Positions 1 through 6,948 of a DNA stretch of 19,133 bases are shown in pieces. The DNA is from an uncultured Micromonospora sp. (lineage in GTDB: Bacteria; Actinomycetota; Actinomycetes; Mycobacteriales; Micromonosporaceae): assembly GCA_937951935.1 (NCBI GenBank), contig CALGAM010000175.1:1-19133 (forward strand), written 5' to 3'. The notes below the pieces were generated by a model that ran no database searches, had not been told where the DNA came from, and was given only the letters and a program-made list of their open reading frames with translations. The position numbers and the translations under genes are program-made. Position 1 is the first letter of the stretch; every line of letters starts with the position of its first letter.

Positions 1-250
1 GTCCGGGTGGGGCCGCACCGGCGGGCTCGCCTGAGCCCGGCCGGTTGCGTGCGCCCAGGTCGATCCGCTGCAGGGCGGCGAGTGCGACCCGGGCGGCGGC
101 TCTCACCTGGCGGGCGAGCGTGTCGTCCGTATGTCGGTGCAGGTCGCGTACCGCCACCTCGATCTGACCGTCAACCGTGGCCAGAATGCGCACCGACCGA
201 TCCGGCGACGACACGTCGACGTCGGGCTCCCACCGGCTACTTGAAGTCAT
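1..250 (-). CDS. hypothetical protein, 3' end beyond left edge
   Basis: An open frame runs from an ATG at 250 to the left edge with no stop, giving 83 visible residues (starting MTSSSRWEPD). Third codon positions are mostly G or C, which supports real coding. Residues about 19-65 look helical and charged (IEVAVRDLHRHTDD, then ARQVRAAARVALAALQRI); the visible end is Gly/Pro/Ala-rich, like a linker. There is no signal peptide or membrane segment, so the product is probably cytoplasmic. A purine-rich stretch (GGGGG) about 8 bases before the ATG could serve as ribosome binding site. I do not recognise the family and assign no function. It is transcribed away from the small membrane protein gene at 552. 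Confidence 0.6.
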   Translation of the reverse strand, partial: MTSSSRWEPDVDVSSPDRSVRILATVDGQIEVAVRDLHRHTDDTLARQVRAAARVALAALQRIDLGARNRPGSGEPAGAAPPG

Positions 251-551
251 CACCGTACCCCCATGGGTAACTATGGTGATGGATCTCTACTTCTTCGGCC
301 TCTTCCTGTCGTTGATCGAGCAGCTCATCGTGGTGATCTCACGCGGGCGTGGCTGGTGTGCCGGCGGGCATCGTCGGTGTCCCGCCGACGTGAGGAAGCG
401 CGAGAGCCCCGACCGCTCCGCACACCGACCGGGTGTGGACCGGCGCCGCCGGTGCGGCCGCGGTGGTCACGAGCGCCCCGGTCCCCCGGGCGACCCGGCG
501 CGTTCTCCGCCGCGCGCGGCGAGACTTGTCCCGACCCCTCAGGATGGGGAC
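251..551. other. intergenic region between divergent genes
   Basis: This 301-base stretch separates the minus-strand gene ending at the left edge from the plus-strand small membrane protein. It must hold both promoters, but I could not identify convincing -35/-10 pairs. Bases 255-340 are less GC-rich than the surroundings. A plus-strand frame from ATG 273 encodes a short hydrophobic peptide (MVMDLYFFGLFLSLIEQL) with good third positions, then degrades into Arg/Pro/Gly-rich sequence typical of non-coding GC-rich DNA. I do not call it a gene. Confidence 0.4.
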
Positions 552-797
552 ATGGAGGTTCTCAGGAGCTGGTGGTTCCGGTTGACCGGGGTGCTCGGCG
601 CGGCGGTTCTGACGGTGTTGACGCCTGCGGTGGCCTGGGCCGCGACCCCGGCCGGTGGCGTCGTGCTGGAGGCGGCCCGGCGGCGCTCCGGCGGACGGTT
701 CAGCGTCTTCACCTGCGTCTGCTGCCTGCTCGTACTGGCGGTGATCGTCGTCGGGCTGGTGTACGTCATGCGCGGTCGCCGCTCCGGACGGCGCTGA
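552..797 (+). CDS. small secreted/membrane protein of unknown function
   Basis: The frame encodes 81 residues. Residues 12-31 form a signal-peptide-like hydrophobic stretch ending in AWAA, a plausible signal peptidase site. Residues about 52-74 form a second hydrophobic segment containing a Cys cluster (C55, C57, C58), followed by a basic tail (RGRRSGRR). The layout suggests an exported or membrane-anchored small protein with a short extracytoplasmic loop and a cytoplasmic positive tail. The start was chosen at ATG 552 because of the purine-rich GATGGGGA just upstream and because the N-terminus then reads as a signal sequence. The same frame stays open upstream to 177, but that part is Arg/Pro-rich and non-coding in character. 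It is convergent with the solute-binding protein gene. No family is recognised. Confidence 0.55.
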   Translation: MEVLRSWWFRLTGVLGAAVLTVLTPAVAWAATPAGGVVLEAARRRSGGRFSVFTCVCCLLVLAVIVVGLVYVMRGRRSGRR

Positions 798-872
798 ACG
801 ACCGACGAACCCGCCGGGCGAGCCGGACGACCAGCCCGGGGCGGCGTCGACGGGCGCCCAGGCCGCCAGGTG

Positions 873-2177
873 TCAGCTCGTCAGCACGGCGTTCGCCTGG
901 CTGATGAAGGCAGCGGCGGCCTCGCGAGGCGTTGCACGCCCGAACTGCACGCTCTCCGCAGCCTTCAGGAGCAGGGTCTTGACCGTGGGGTGTCCCCGGG
1001 GCGGCGGCGCCGGGGCGGTCCCGAACCGGTTGGCCATCTTCGCCTCGAACGCGGCGGTGAGCTTCATGCTCTCATCGGTCAGGGAAGCCCGTACCGTCCT
1101 GCGGACGTCGAGGTTGGCGCTGAGGCCACGGTCGGTGCCGAGGATGGCCCCGGCCTCGACGTCGTTGACGAGAAAGTCGATGACGCGCGCCACCAGGTCG
1201 GGGTGCCGGGTGCCCCGGAAGCCGGCCCAGTAGACCGCCGCCCGGGCCCACTGCGCCTCCGGCGTGCCGGGGTAACTCACCACCCCGAGCTTGTCCCTGG
1301 TGAGCTTCTGCAACTCGGGAAGCTGGTTCGACCAGGCGAACGAGGCCGCCGCGTCGCCCGTGACGACCAGTTGCCGCGTGACGTCGCCACTGTTGGCGCG
1401 CTGAACGACCCTGGCCGGTGGCGCGGCGCCGCTGCGCCGGGCGTTGCGCCACATCTCGAACCACCGGGTCAGGTCGTTCTCCGTGAACCCGACCTGCCGG
1501 CCCGTGTACAGCTCCTTCTGCTGCGCGCGTAGCCAGACCCACAGGGCCTTGTAGTCGCCGGACGGATCCATGGTGCCCGCCACCCTGCCGCCGCTGCGCC
1601 TGGTCACCCGCTCGGCCCACGCCAGGTATTCGGGGTACGACATCCCGATCCACGGCTCCGGCAGGCCGAGCCGGTCGAGCAGGCTCTTGTTGTAGACCAG
1701 CCCCGGGGTGTTCTGCGCGCTCGCCACGGCGACCGTCCGGCCGCCGACCTGGCCGGACAGGGCGAGGCCGGTCGGGAACCCGCGCAGGTCGAGCTCACCG
1801 GCCCGGACGTACTCGGTCAGGTCGAGCAGGATCTGGCGCTGGGCGTACTCGGTGAGGTAGTCGTCGTCGATCTGGAAGATGTCGGGTGCGTTGCCGGCGG
1901 CGGCCTCGGTGGAGAGGCGGTCGTAGTAACCCGCGTTGCCCTGCCAGGTGAACCTGAAGGTGACGTTCGGGTTCCGCCGGCTGTAGAGCTCCAGGGCCTG
2001 CCTGGTCAGGGCCGCCCGCTGCTCCCCGCCCCACCAGAAGACCGAGAGCTCGACCCGCTCCTGCCGCGGGGCGGTGTCCGTCGTGGTGCAGCCGCTCAGC
2101 ACGGTCACGATGGCGAGCAGGGCGGCGCACAGCGGCCGCCGGACCCGACCGGTCGGGGTGAGGCGGGGGAGAGGCAC
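873..2177 (-). CDS. extracellular solute-binding lipoprotein (ABC sugar-type)
   Basis: The product has 434 residues and resembles family 1 extracellular solute-binding proteins, which deliver sugars or oligosaccharides to ABC importers. The N-terminus has Arg residues, a hydrophobic core and the lipobox LSGC with Cys30 as the lipidation site. The mature part begins with an SBP-type strand (ELSVFWWGGEQRAALT) and contains the usual APDIFQIDDDYLTEYA segment and a C-terminal helical lobe. The start was set at GTG 2177 because AGGAG lies five bases upstream; a GTG at 2192 would add five residues but has no such site. No permease or ATPase gene is adjacent, so this is an orphan binding protein and the substrate cannot be named. 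It is divergent from purC across a region with repeated TGACACCGG elements. Confidence 0.85.
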   Translation of the reverse strand: MPLPRLTPTGRVRRPLCAALLAIVTVLSGCTTTDTAPRQERVELSVFWWGGEQRAALTRQALELYSRRNPNVTFRFTWQGNAGYYDRLSTEAAAGNAPDIFQIDDDYLTEYAQRQILLDLTEYVRAGELDLRGFPTGLALSGQVGGRTVAVASAQNTPGLVYNKSLLDRLGLPEPWIGMSYPEYLAWAERVTRRSGGRVAGTMDPSGDYKALWVWLRAQQKELYTGRQVGFTENDLTRWFEMWRNARRSGAAPPARVVQRANSGDVTRQLVVTGDAAASFAWSNQLPELQKLTRDKLGVVSYPGTPEAQWARAAVYWAGFRGTRHPDLVARVIDFLVNDVEAGAILGTDRGLSANLDVRRTVRASLTDESMKLTAAFEAKMANRFGTAPAPPPRGHPTVKTLLLKAAESVQFGRATPREAAAAFISQANAVLTS

Positions 2178-2185
2178 GACAGCTC

Positions 2186-2261
2186 CTGACACCGGTCAGC
2201 GGGACGACAACCGGATCACTGACACCGGGATCATTTACACAGCCGGTGTCACCGGGTGTCA
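2186..2261. promoter_or_regulatory. repeated TGACACCGG operator-like elements
   Basis: In the divergent region between the solute-binding lipoprotein gene and purC, CTGACACCGG occurs at 2186-2195 and again at 2219-2228, 33 bases apart. The reverse orientation CCGGTGTCA lies at 2243-2251 and a near copy, CGGGTGTCA, at 2253-2261. The second and third copies form a perfect 9-base inverted repeat with a 14-base spacer. The first copy abuts the ribosome binding site of the lipoprotein gene. The spacing near whole helical turns suggests a transcription factor operator, perhaps a sugar-responsive repressor. The regulator is not in this window. Confidence 0.5.
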
Positions 2262-2358
2262 ACGGCCATCCGGCCGGTATCGCCGGGGCGTACCGGGCGG
2301 CGTCGGCGCGGGACGGGGGTGGGACGGGGGCGGCACCGCCACGTGATGTACTGGCCCC

Positions 2359-3189
2359 GTGGAACTGCTGCATTCGGGCAAGGTCAGGGACGTGTACGCC
2401 GACGGCGACGACCTGATCCTGGTCGCCTCGGACCGAGTCTCGGTCTACGACGTGGTGTTGCCGACCCCGGTCCCGGACAAGGGCAAGCTGCTCACCGCGC
2501 TCTCGCTGTGGTGGTTCGAGCAGCTCGCCGACCTGGTCCCGCACCACGTCATCTCGGCCACCGACGTGCCGGCCGAGTTCGCGGGGCGGGCGCTGCGGGT
2601 ACGCCGGCTGGAGATGGTTCCGGTCGAGTGCATCGCGCGGGGCTACCTGACCGGTTCCGGCCTGGCCGAGTACGAGCGGACCGGCGAGGTCTGCGGCGTC
2701 GCGTTGCCGCCCGGCCTGGTGGAGTCCTCGGCCCTTCCGGAGCCGATCTTCACTCCGACGACCAAGGCACCCGGTGGGGAGCACGACACGGCGATGACCT
2801 TCGCCGACGTGGTCGCCAAGGTCGGTGAGGAGACCGCGCGGCGGCTGCGCGAGATCACCCTGGCCGTCTACCGGCGTGGCGCCGAGATCGCCGCGGACCG
2901 GGGGATCCTGGTTGCCGACACCAAGCTGGAGCTGGGTTGGGCGCCGGACGGCACCCTGGTCCTCGGCGACGAGGTCCTCACCCCTGACTCGTCCCGGTTC
3001 TGGTGGGCGGCGGACTACCAGCCCGGCCGGCCGCAGTACGCGCTGAGCAAGCAGTACGTCCGGGACTGGGCGGTCAGCACCGGCTGGGACCGCACCGGAC
3101 CACCCCCCGAGATGCCGCCGGACGTCGTCGAGGCGGCCCGGGAGCGCTACATCGAGGTCTACGAACGGCTCACCGGCCGCCGCTGGTGA
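2359..3189 (+). CDS. purC: phosphoribosylaminoimidazole-succinocarboxamide synthase
   Basis: PurC (SAICAR synthase) ligates aspartate to CAIR using ATP in de novo purine synthesis, in the cytoplasm. The 276-residue protein has the expected start (LLHSGKVRDVY), the nucleotide-binding N-lobe, the PTPVPDKGKLLTALS stretch, the conserved VECIARGYLTGS motif, the FTPTTKA segment and the GDEVLTPDSSRFW motif near the C-terminus. Length is normal for the family. The start is a GTG at 2359. There is no clear Shine-Dalgarno sequence, so the message may be leaderless, though the upstream TGTACT is a poor -10 match. No other pur gene is visible. The gene is followed by a strong hairpin at 3263-3297 that separates it from a convergent membrane protein gene. 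Confidence 0.95.
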   Translation: MELLHSGKVRDVYADGDDLILVASDRVSVYDVVLPTPVPDKGKLLTALSLWWFEQLADLVPHHVISATDVPAEFAGRALRVRRLEMVPVECIARGYLTGSGLAEYERTGEVCGVALPPGLVESSALPEPIFTPTTKAPGGEHDTAMTFADVVAKVGEETARRLREITLAVYRRGAEIAADRGILVADTKLELGWAPDGTLVLGDEVLTPDSSRFWWAADYQPGRPQYALSKQYVRDWAVSTGWDRTGPPPEMPPDVVEAARERYIEVYERLTGRRW

Positions 3190-3262
3190 GCGGTGCGGCG
3201 GGCGCCGGCGCCCGGACCGGGCCCGCCCCGACCGGTGGCCAGCCGGGTGCAGGAAGGTCCGG

Positions 3263-3297
3263 ACGGGGTGGCCGCGACGTCGAGGCAGCCACCCCGT
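3263..3297. terminator. bidirectional hairpin terminator candidate
   Basis: A perfect 10-base inverted repeat (ACGGGGTGGC at 3263-3272, GCCACCCCGT at 3288-3297) with a 15-base loop lies between the convergent purC and membrane-protein genes. No U-tract follows, which is common for actinobacterial terminators. Its position between two convergent gene ends supports a shared terminator. Confidence 0.6.
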
Positions 3298-3309
3298 GGG
3301 CGGGTGGGG

Positions 3310-3768
3310 TCAGGTGGCGGCGGGGCCCGGCGTACGGCGACGGCGGATCACCCGTACCAGGGCGAGGATCCAGACCACCGCCGCCACCACGCCGGCCACC
3401 ACGAGCGCGGTCATGATCAGCCAGGTGTACCCGCCCTCGTCCGAGAAGACGCCGTTGCGGGCGCCGGTGTCCCGGGCCGCCACCTGTTGTCCAACGGTCA
3501 ATCCGTCGGGCTCGTCGTAGAGGATGACGTCGGTGCGCCGGGCGCTGCCGTCGGTGGCGACCCAGTCGCCGTGCCAGTCGCAGCTGCGCCGGCCGCAGTC
3601 CTCGCGGACGGCGGTGAAGGTGCCCTCGACGCCGCTGCCGGCCTTCGCCTGCCAGGCCGGAACCAGATCGAAGATGCCGAAGGTGAAGCCGGCGACGGCG
3701 ATGACCGGAAGTCCGACCCAGAAGACGAACGCCGATCGCCAGGCCATGATCTTGCCAAAGAGACTCAC
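3310..3768 (-). CDS. small two-span membrane protein (DUF3592-like)
   Basis: The product has 152 residues. A first membrane segment (about residues 13-31, FVFWVGLPVIAVAGFTFGI) is followed by a roughly 80-residue domain with two cysteines (ARE-type segment EDCGRRSCDWHG) that could form a disulfide, then a second membrane segment (about 112-137, TWLIMTALVVAGVVAAVV) and a basic tail. This layout resembles DUF3592-type proteins, but the assignment is by pattern only. The start is taken as GTG 3768: a TAGCCT box at 3777-3782 on the same strand sits eight bases upstream and no ribosome binding site is seen, so a leaderless transcript is likely. ATG 3747 is an alternative. The function is unknown. 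Confidence 0.7.
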   Translation of the reverse strand: MSLFGKIMAWRSAFVFWVGLPVIAVAGFTFGIFDLVPAWQAKAGSGVEGTFTAVREDCGRRSCDWHGDWVATDGSARRTDVILYDEPDGLTVGQQVAARDTGARNGVFSDEGGYTWLIMTALVVAGVVAAVVWILALVRVIRRRRTPGPAAT

Positions 3769-3776
3769 GGCGCGTG

Positions 3777-3782
3777 AGGCTA
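3777..3782 (-). promoter_or_regulatory. -10 box of leaderless transcript (membrane protein)
   Basis: TAGCCT on the minus strand matches the actinobacterial TANNNT -10 pattern and ends eight bases before GTG 3768. That puts the expected transcription start at or next to the start codon. No clear -35 is seen. Confidence 0.4.
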
Positions 3783-4012
3783 GTGCAACGGACCGACAAT
3801 CTCTCCTCTTTGGATCGTCCTCGGCAGGCTGACGGGCCGGAGACCACGGGCGCGGTAGCTCCCCGGCGGTCGTCGACCTCGACCGAGGACGGTCGGCGCC
3901 GAGGGTGATCGGCGCACCCGGGGCGGGGGAGACCTGGCGTGGCCGGACCGCCGACCGCGGCGGAGAGGTCCCAGGGGTCGAGGCCGCGCTCGACCAGGAA
4001 TGAGGGCGGTGA

Positions 4013-5557
4013 CTACCCGGCCTCCTCGACCCAGTCCAGGGTGCGCTGCACCGCCTTGCGCCAGTTGCGCAGCTCGCGATCCCGGTGCGCCGGGTCCATC
4101 GCCGGCTCCCAGACCGCGTCGGCCCGCCACTGGGTGCGCAACGTGTCGAGGTCCGGCCAGAAGCCGACGGCCAGCCCGGCGGCGTACGCCGCGCCGAGGC
4201 AGGTGGTCTCGCTGACCGCCGGACGCACCACCGGTACGTCGAGCACATCGGCGAGGAACTGCATGAGCAGGCTGTTCGCGGTCATCCCGCCGTCGACCCG
4301 GAGCCGGCGCAACGCCACGTCCGAGTCGGCGTTCATCGCGTCCACCACGTCCCGGGTCTGCCAGGCGCTCGCCTCCAGCACGGCCCGGGCCAGGTGACCC
4401 CTGGTGACGTACCCGGTCAGGCCGGCGATCACCCCGCGGGCGTCGGGACGCCAGTGCGGCGCGAAGAGCCCGGAGAACGCCGGCACGACGTAGCAGCCGC
4501 CGTTGTCGTCGACGGTGCGGGCCAGCTCCTCGACCTCCGGCGCGCTGGAGATCAGCCCGAGGTTGTCCCGTAGCCACTGCACCAGCGAGCCGGTGACCGC
4601 GATCGATCCCTCCAGGGCGTACGTCGCCGGCCGCGTCCCGATCCGGTAACCGACCGTGGTGAGCAGGCCGTGCCGGGAGACGACCGGGGACTCACCGGTG
4701 TTGAGCAGCAGGAAACCTCCGGTGCCGTACGTGCACTTCGCCTCGCCGGGGTTGAAGCAGGTCTGCCCGAACAGCGCGGCCTGCTGGTCACCGAGGGCGC
4801 TCGCCACCGGAACCCCGGCCAGCGCCCCGCTGGCGGTGCCGTAGACCTCCGCCGAGGAGCGGATCTCGGGCAGCATCGCCGCCGGCACGCCGAGCGCGTC
4901 GAGCAGCTCCGGATCCCAGTCGAGGGTGTGCAGGTTCATCAGCAGCGTCCGGCTGGCGTTCGTGACGTCGGTGACGTGCCGCCCGGTCAGTTTCCAGATC
5001 AGCCAGCTGTCCATCGTGCCGAACAGGACCTCACCCCGCTCGGCCCGGGCCCGCAGACCGTCGACGTGCTCCAGCAGCCAGCGCAGCTTCGGGCCGGCGA
5101 AGTACGTCGCCAGCGGAAGTCCGGTGCGCTCCCGGATCCGCTGCTCGCCGTACTCGGCGTCGAGACGGCGCAGCAGCGGGCCGGTCCGGGTGTCCTGCCA
5201 GACGATGGCGTGGTGCACGGGGACGCCGGTGGCCCGGTCCCACACCACGGTCGTCTCCCGCTGGTTGGTGATGCCGACCGCGGCCAGCCGGTCGGGGCCG
5301 ATCGCCGCGGCGGCGAGGGCCTCCCGGACCACCAGGTCGACGTTGGACCAGATCTCCTCGGCGTCGTGTTCGACCCAGCCCGGCCGGGGAAAGATCTGCC
5401 GGTGTTCCCGCTGGGCGACGGTGACGACCCGTCCGGCGGCGTCGAAGACGATGCACCGGGACGACGTGGTGCCCTGATCGATCGCGGCGACGTACCGGGC
5501 GGAGGGAGGGTGATCGCTCACCCGCAGCACCGTACCCGGCGGCGTGGCCGGCGTCAT
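4013..5557 (-). CDS. glpK: glycerol kinase
   Basis: GlpK phosphorylates glycerol with ATP to sn-glycerol 3-phosphate in the cytoplasm. The protein has 514 residues, close to the family norm. It shows the FGGY-kinase fold features: AIDQGTTSSRCIVFD at about 25-39 (phosphate-binding loop), NQRETTVVWDRATG, GTMDSWLIWKLTG, GDQQAALFGQ, the YGTGGFLLLNTG stretch, and a C-terminal VDGGMTANSLLMQF block. The start is set at ATG 5557, which has a weak GAGG upstream; GTG 5521 would remove 12 residues. The open frame extends further upstream but there reads as Arg/Pro-rich shadow sequence. No glpF, glpD or glycerol regulator is adjacent. It lies 31 bases after the HATPase gene and may be cotranscribed with it. 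Confidence 0.95.
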   Translation of the reverse strand: MTPATPPGTVLRVSDHPPSARYVAAIDQGTTSSRCIVFDAAGRVVTVAQREHRQIFPRPGWVEHDAEEIWSNVDLVVREALAAAAIGPDRLAAVGITNQRETTVVWDRATGVPVHHAIVWQDTRTGPLLRRLDAEYGEQRIRERTGLPLATYFAGPKLRWLLEHVDGLRARAERGEVLFGTMDSWLIWKLTGRHVTDVTNASRTLLMNLHTLDWDPELLDALGVPAAMLPEIRSSAEVYGTASGALAGVPVASALGDQQAALFGQTCFNPGEAKCTYGTGGFLLLNTGESPVVSRHGLLTTVGYRIGTRPATYALEGSIAVTGSLVQWLRDNLGLISSAPEVEELARTVDDNGGCYVVPAFSGLFAPHWRPDARGVIAGLTGYVTRGHLARAVLEASAWQTRDVVDAMNADSDVALRRLRVDGGMTANSLLMQFLADVLDVPVVRPAVSETTCLGAAYAAGLAVGFWPDLDTLRTQWRADAVWEPAMDPAHRDRELRNWRKAVQRTLDWVEEAG

Positions 5558-5588
5558 GCGCGCCTCGTTCGACCCCGTCGAATGCGGG

Positions 5589-6077
5589 TCACCCCGCCGT
5601 GGTGCCGGGCACCCGGACCGTCCCGACGCCTTCGCCGCCCGGGGCCGGACCGAGGCGGGCGCTGACCCGCACCGTGGTGCCACCCGGTCCGCTCTCCACG
5701 ACCATCTCGTCGCTGAGCTGCCGGGCCAGCCACAGCCCCCACCCGCCGGGCGCGCCCGGGTCGGGCCGGTACCGCGGGTCGAGCCGTTCGGCGGCGATCC
5801 CGGTGCCGTTGTCGGAGACGGTGCAGTGCAGGAGCTGGTCGGCACACCACAGCCGCAGCCAGCCGTGCCCGCCGCCGTGCCGGACGGCATTCGTGATCAG
5901 CTCGTTGACCGCGAGGACGTAGTCGTCGAGCCGGGTGCCGGTGAGTCCGGCCGCCGCCGAGCGGTCGGCGACGGCGTGCCGTAACCCGGTGACCTCGCCG
6001 CGGGCGAAGGAGCGGGCGAGAAGCAGGACGGAGGCGTGGACGGCAACGGTGGATGGCCGGGCCCCGAAGTCGTTCAT
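5589..6077 (-). CDS. HATPase-fold ATP-binding regulator (anti-sigma/Spo0F-type)
   Basis: The 162-residue protein is a single GHKL ATP-binding domain of the SpoIIAB/RsbW kind. It has an N-box with E59 and N63 (NELITNAVRHGGG), a G1 box at 89-93 (DNGTG) and a G2 box at 111-114 (GGWG). Such single-domain proteins are common in actinobacteria, where they phosphorylate anti-anti-sigma proteins and bind sigma factors. The actual partner is not visible here, as no STAS-domain gene lies in the window. The start is ATG 6077 with a strong GGGAAGG four bases upstream; an in-frame GTG at 6122 would add 15 residues but lacks such a site. It is co-oriented with the DUF5709 gene upstream and with glpK downstream. 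Confidence 0.85.
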   Translation of the reverse strand: MNDFGARPSTVAVHASVLLLARSFARGEVTGLRHAVADRSAAAGLTGTRLDDYVLAVNELITNAVRHGGGHGWLRLWCADQLLHCTVSDNGTGIAAERLDPRYRPDPGAPGGWGLWLARQLSDEMVVESGPGGTTVRVSARLGPAPGGEGVGTVRVPGTTAG

Positions 6078-6150
6078 CACCTTCCCGCCGCTGCTGGTCG
6101 CGTCCTTTCCTGGGACTTCCACCTTACGTCACGGGGTCGGGGCCGCGTCC

Positions 6151-6732
6151 TCACAGCGCGGTGGAGGACGGCGGCGGCTCGATCTCGTTGACGGCGAGTT
6201 CCTCGGCGCTCGCACCACCGCCGGACGCGCCGGCGTCGAGGGCGACCGAGTCGGTCTCGTCGTCGTCCCGTGCCCCCTGGTCCGGCTCGACCAGCCGGCC
6301 GACCGTCCCTGCGCCCGGAGCGTCGCCGAGCCGGCCGTGGTCGTAGAGGGACACCGGGGAACGGGGATCGGAACTCGGGCCGTCGTCGATCACGTCCGCG
6401 TCGAACTGTGCCTGGGCCGCGGCCTCCTGGCTGTCCGCCTCGGCGGCGATCGCGGGATCGACCGGGCCGGCCAGGGGGTCGTCGGCCGACGGTTCGGGCT
6501 GTTCCCGCGCGATCTTGTAATCCAGGGACTCGCCGTCGAGCTGCTCCTCGGCGGTGTTGCCGAACCGGTCGACGGCCAGCGGGCGGTCGGCCGGCAACTG
6601 GGCGGGGCTGGGGCCGTCGGCCTCGCGGCCGGTCAGGACGTCGTCGCCGGCCGTCGAGTCGTCGTCGGCGGTGTCGGGGAGGCCCTCCGCCTCGGGGTCG
6701 GACACCGGCGTCGGAAACTCGTCGTCGCGCAT
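6151..6732 (-). CDS. DUF5709 family acidic protein
   Basis: The 193-residue protein is very acidic and has no signal peptide or membrane segment. It matches the actinobacterial DUF5709 pattern as I remember it: an N-terminal EGLPDTADDD and VLTGREADGPSPAQLP region, the block ADRPLAVDRFGNTAEEQLDGESLDYKIARE, and a C-terminal GRLVEPDQGARDDDETDSVA followed by SAEELAVNEI. The long Asp/Glu/Ala-rich middle looks disordered. The function of the family is not known. The start at ATG 6732 has no good ribosome binding site; TAGTGA six bases upstream is a poor -10. It is the first gene of a minus-strand run toward the HATPase gene, with a 73-base gap. Confidence 0.85.
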   Translation of the reverse strand: MRDDEFPTPVSDPEAEGLPDTADDDSTAGDDVLTGREADGPSPAQLPADRPLAVDRFGNTAEEQLDGESLDYKIAREQPEPSADDPLAGPVDPAIAAEADSQEAAAQAQFDADVIDDGPSSDPRSPVSLYDHGRLGDAPGAGTVGRLVEPDQGARDDDETDSVALDAGASGGGASAEELAVNEIEPPPSSTAL

Positions 6733-6948
6733 GACGGGTCACTACCCGGTGCGGCACGGGATAACCCGCGCGGCCCGCGCCGGTGGCGGGCGGGGTGTCG
6801 GCGTGAACCCAGGCCGCCCGTGCCCGCCGACGGATCGCCGGACCTGTCAGCAGGCGCCGGACTTGCCAGGTTTCCGCTTCTTGCGGCGCGGTTAATGGGA
6901 GCCTCTGATCGAACGGCCGTTGCAGGTAGCCATGCTGGGAGGTGACCC

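Noticed and set aside
177..551. The upstream part of the open frame leading into the small membrane protein, including a hydrophobic peptide from ATG 273
   Set aside because: Most of it is Arg/Pro/Gly-rich, and the real signal-peptide start at 552 has its own ribosome binding site.
3945..3971. Imperfect inverted repeat GGACC...GGTCC with CCGCC/GGCGG inside, after glpK
   Set aside because: Arms are short and interrupted, and such GC-rich pairings are frequent by chance in this DNA; it may still help end glpK transcription.
6850..6892. Minus-strand stretch encoding RRKKRKPGKSGAC before a stop, resembling the tail of a small basic protein
   Set aside because: An in-frame TAA lies directly upstream, leaving no start codon. 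It could be a remnant, but there is no further support.
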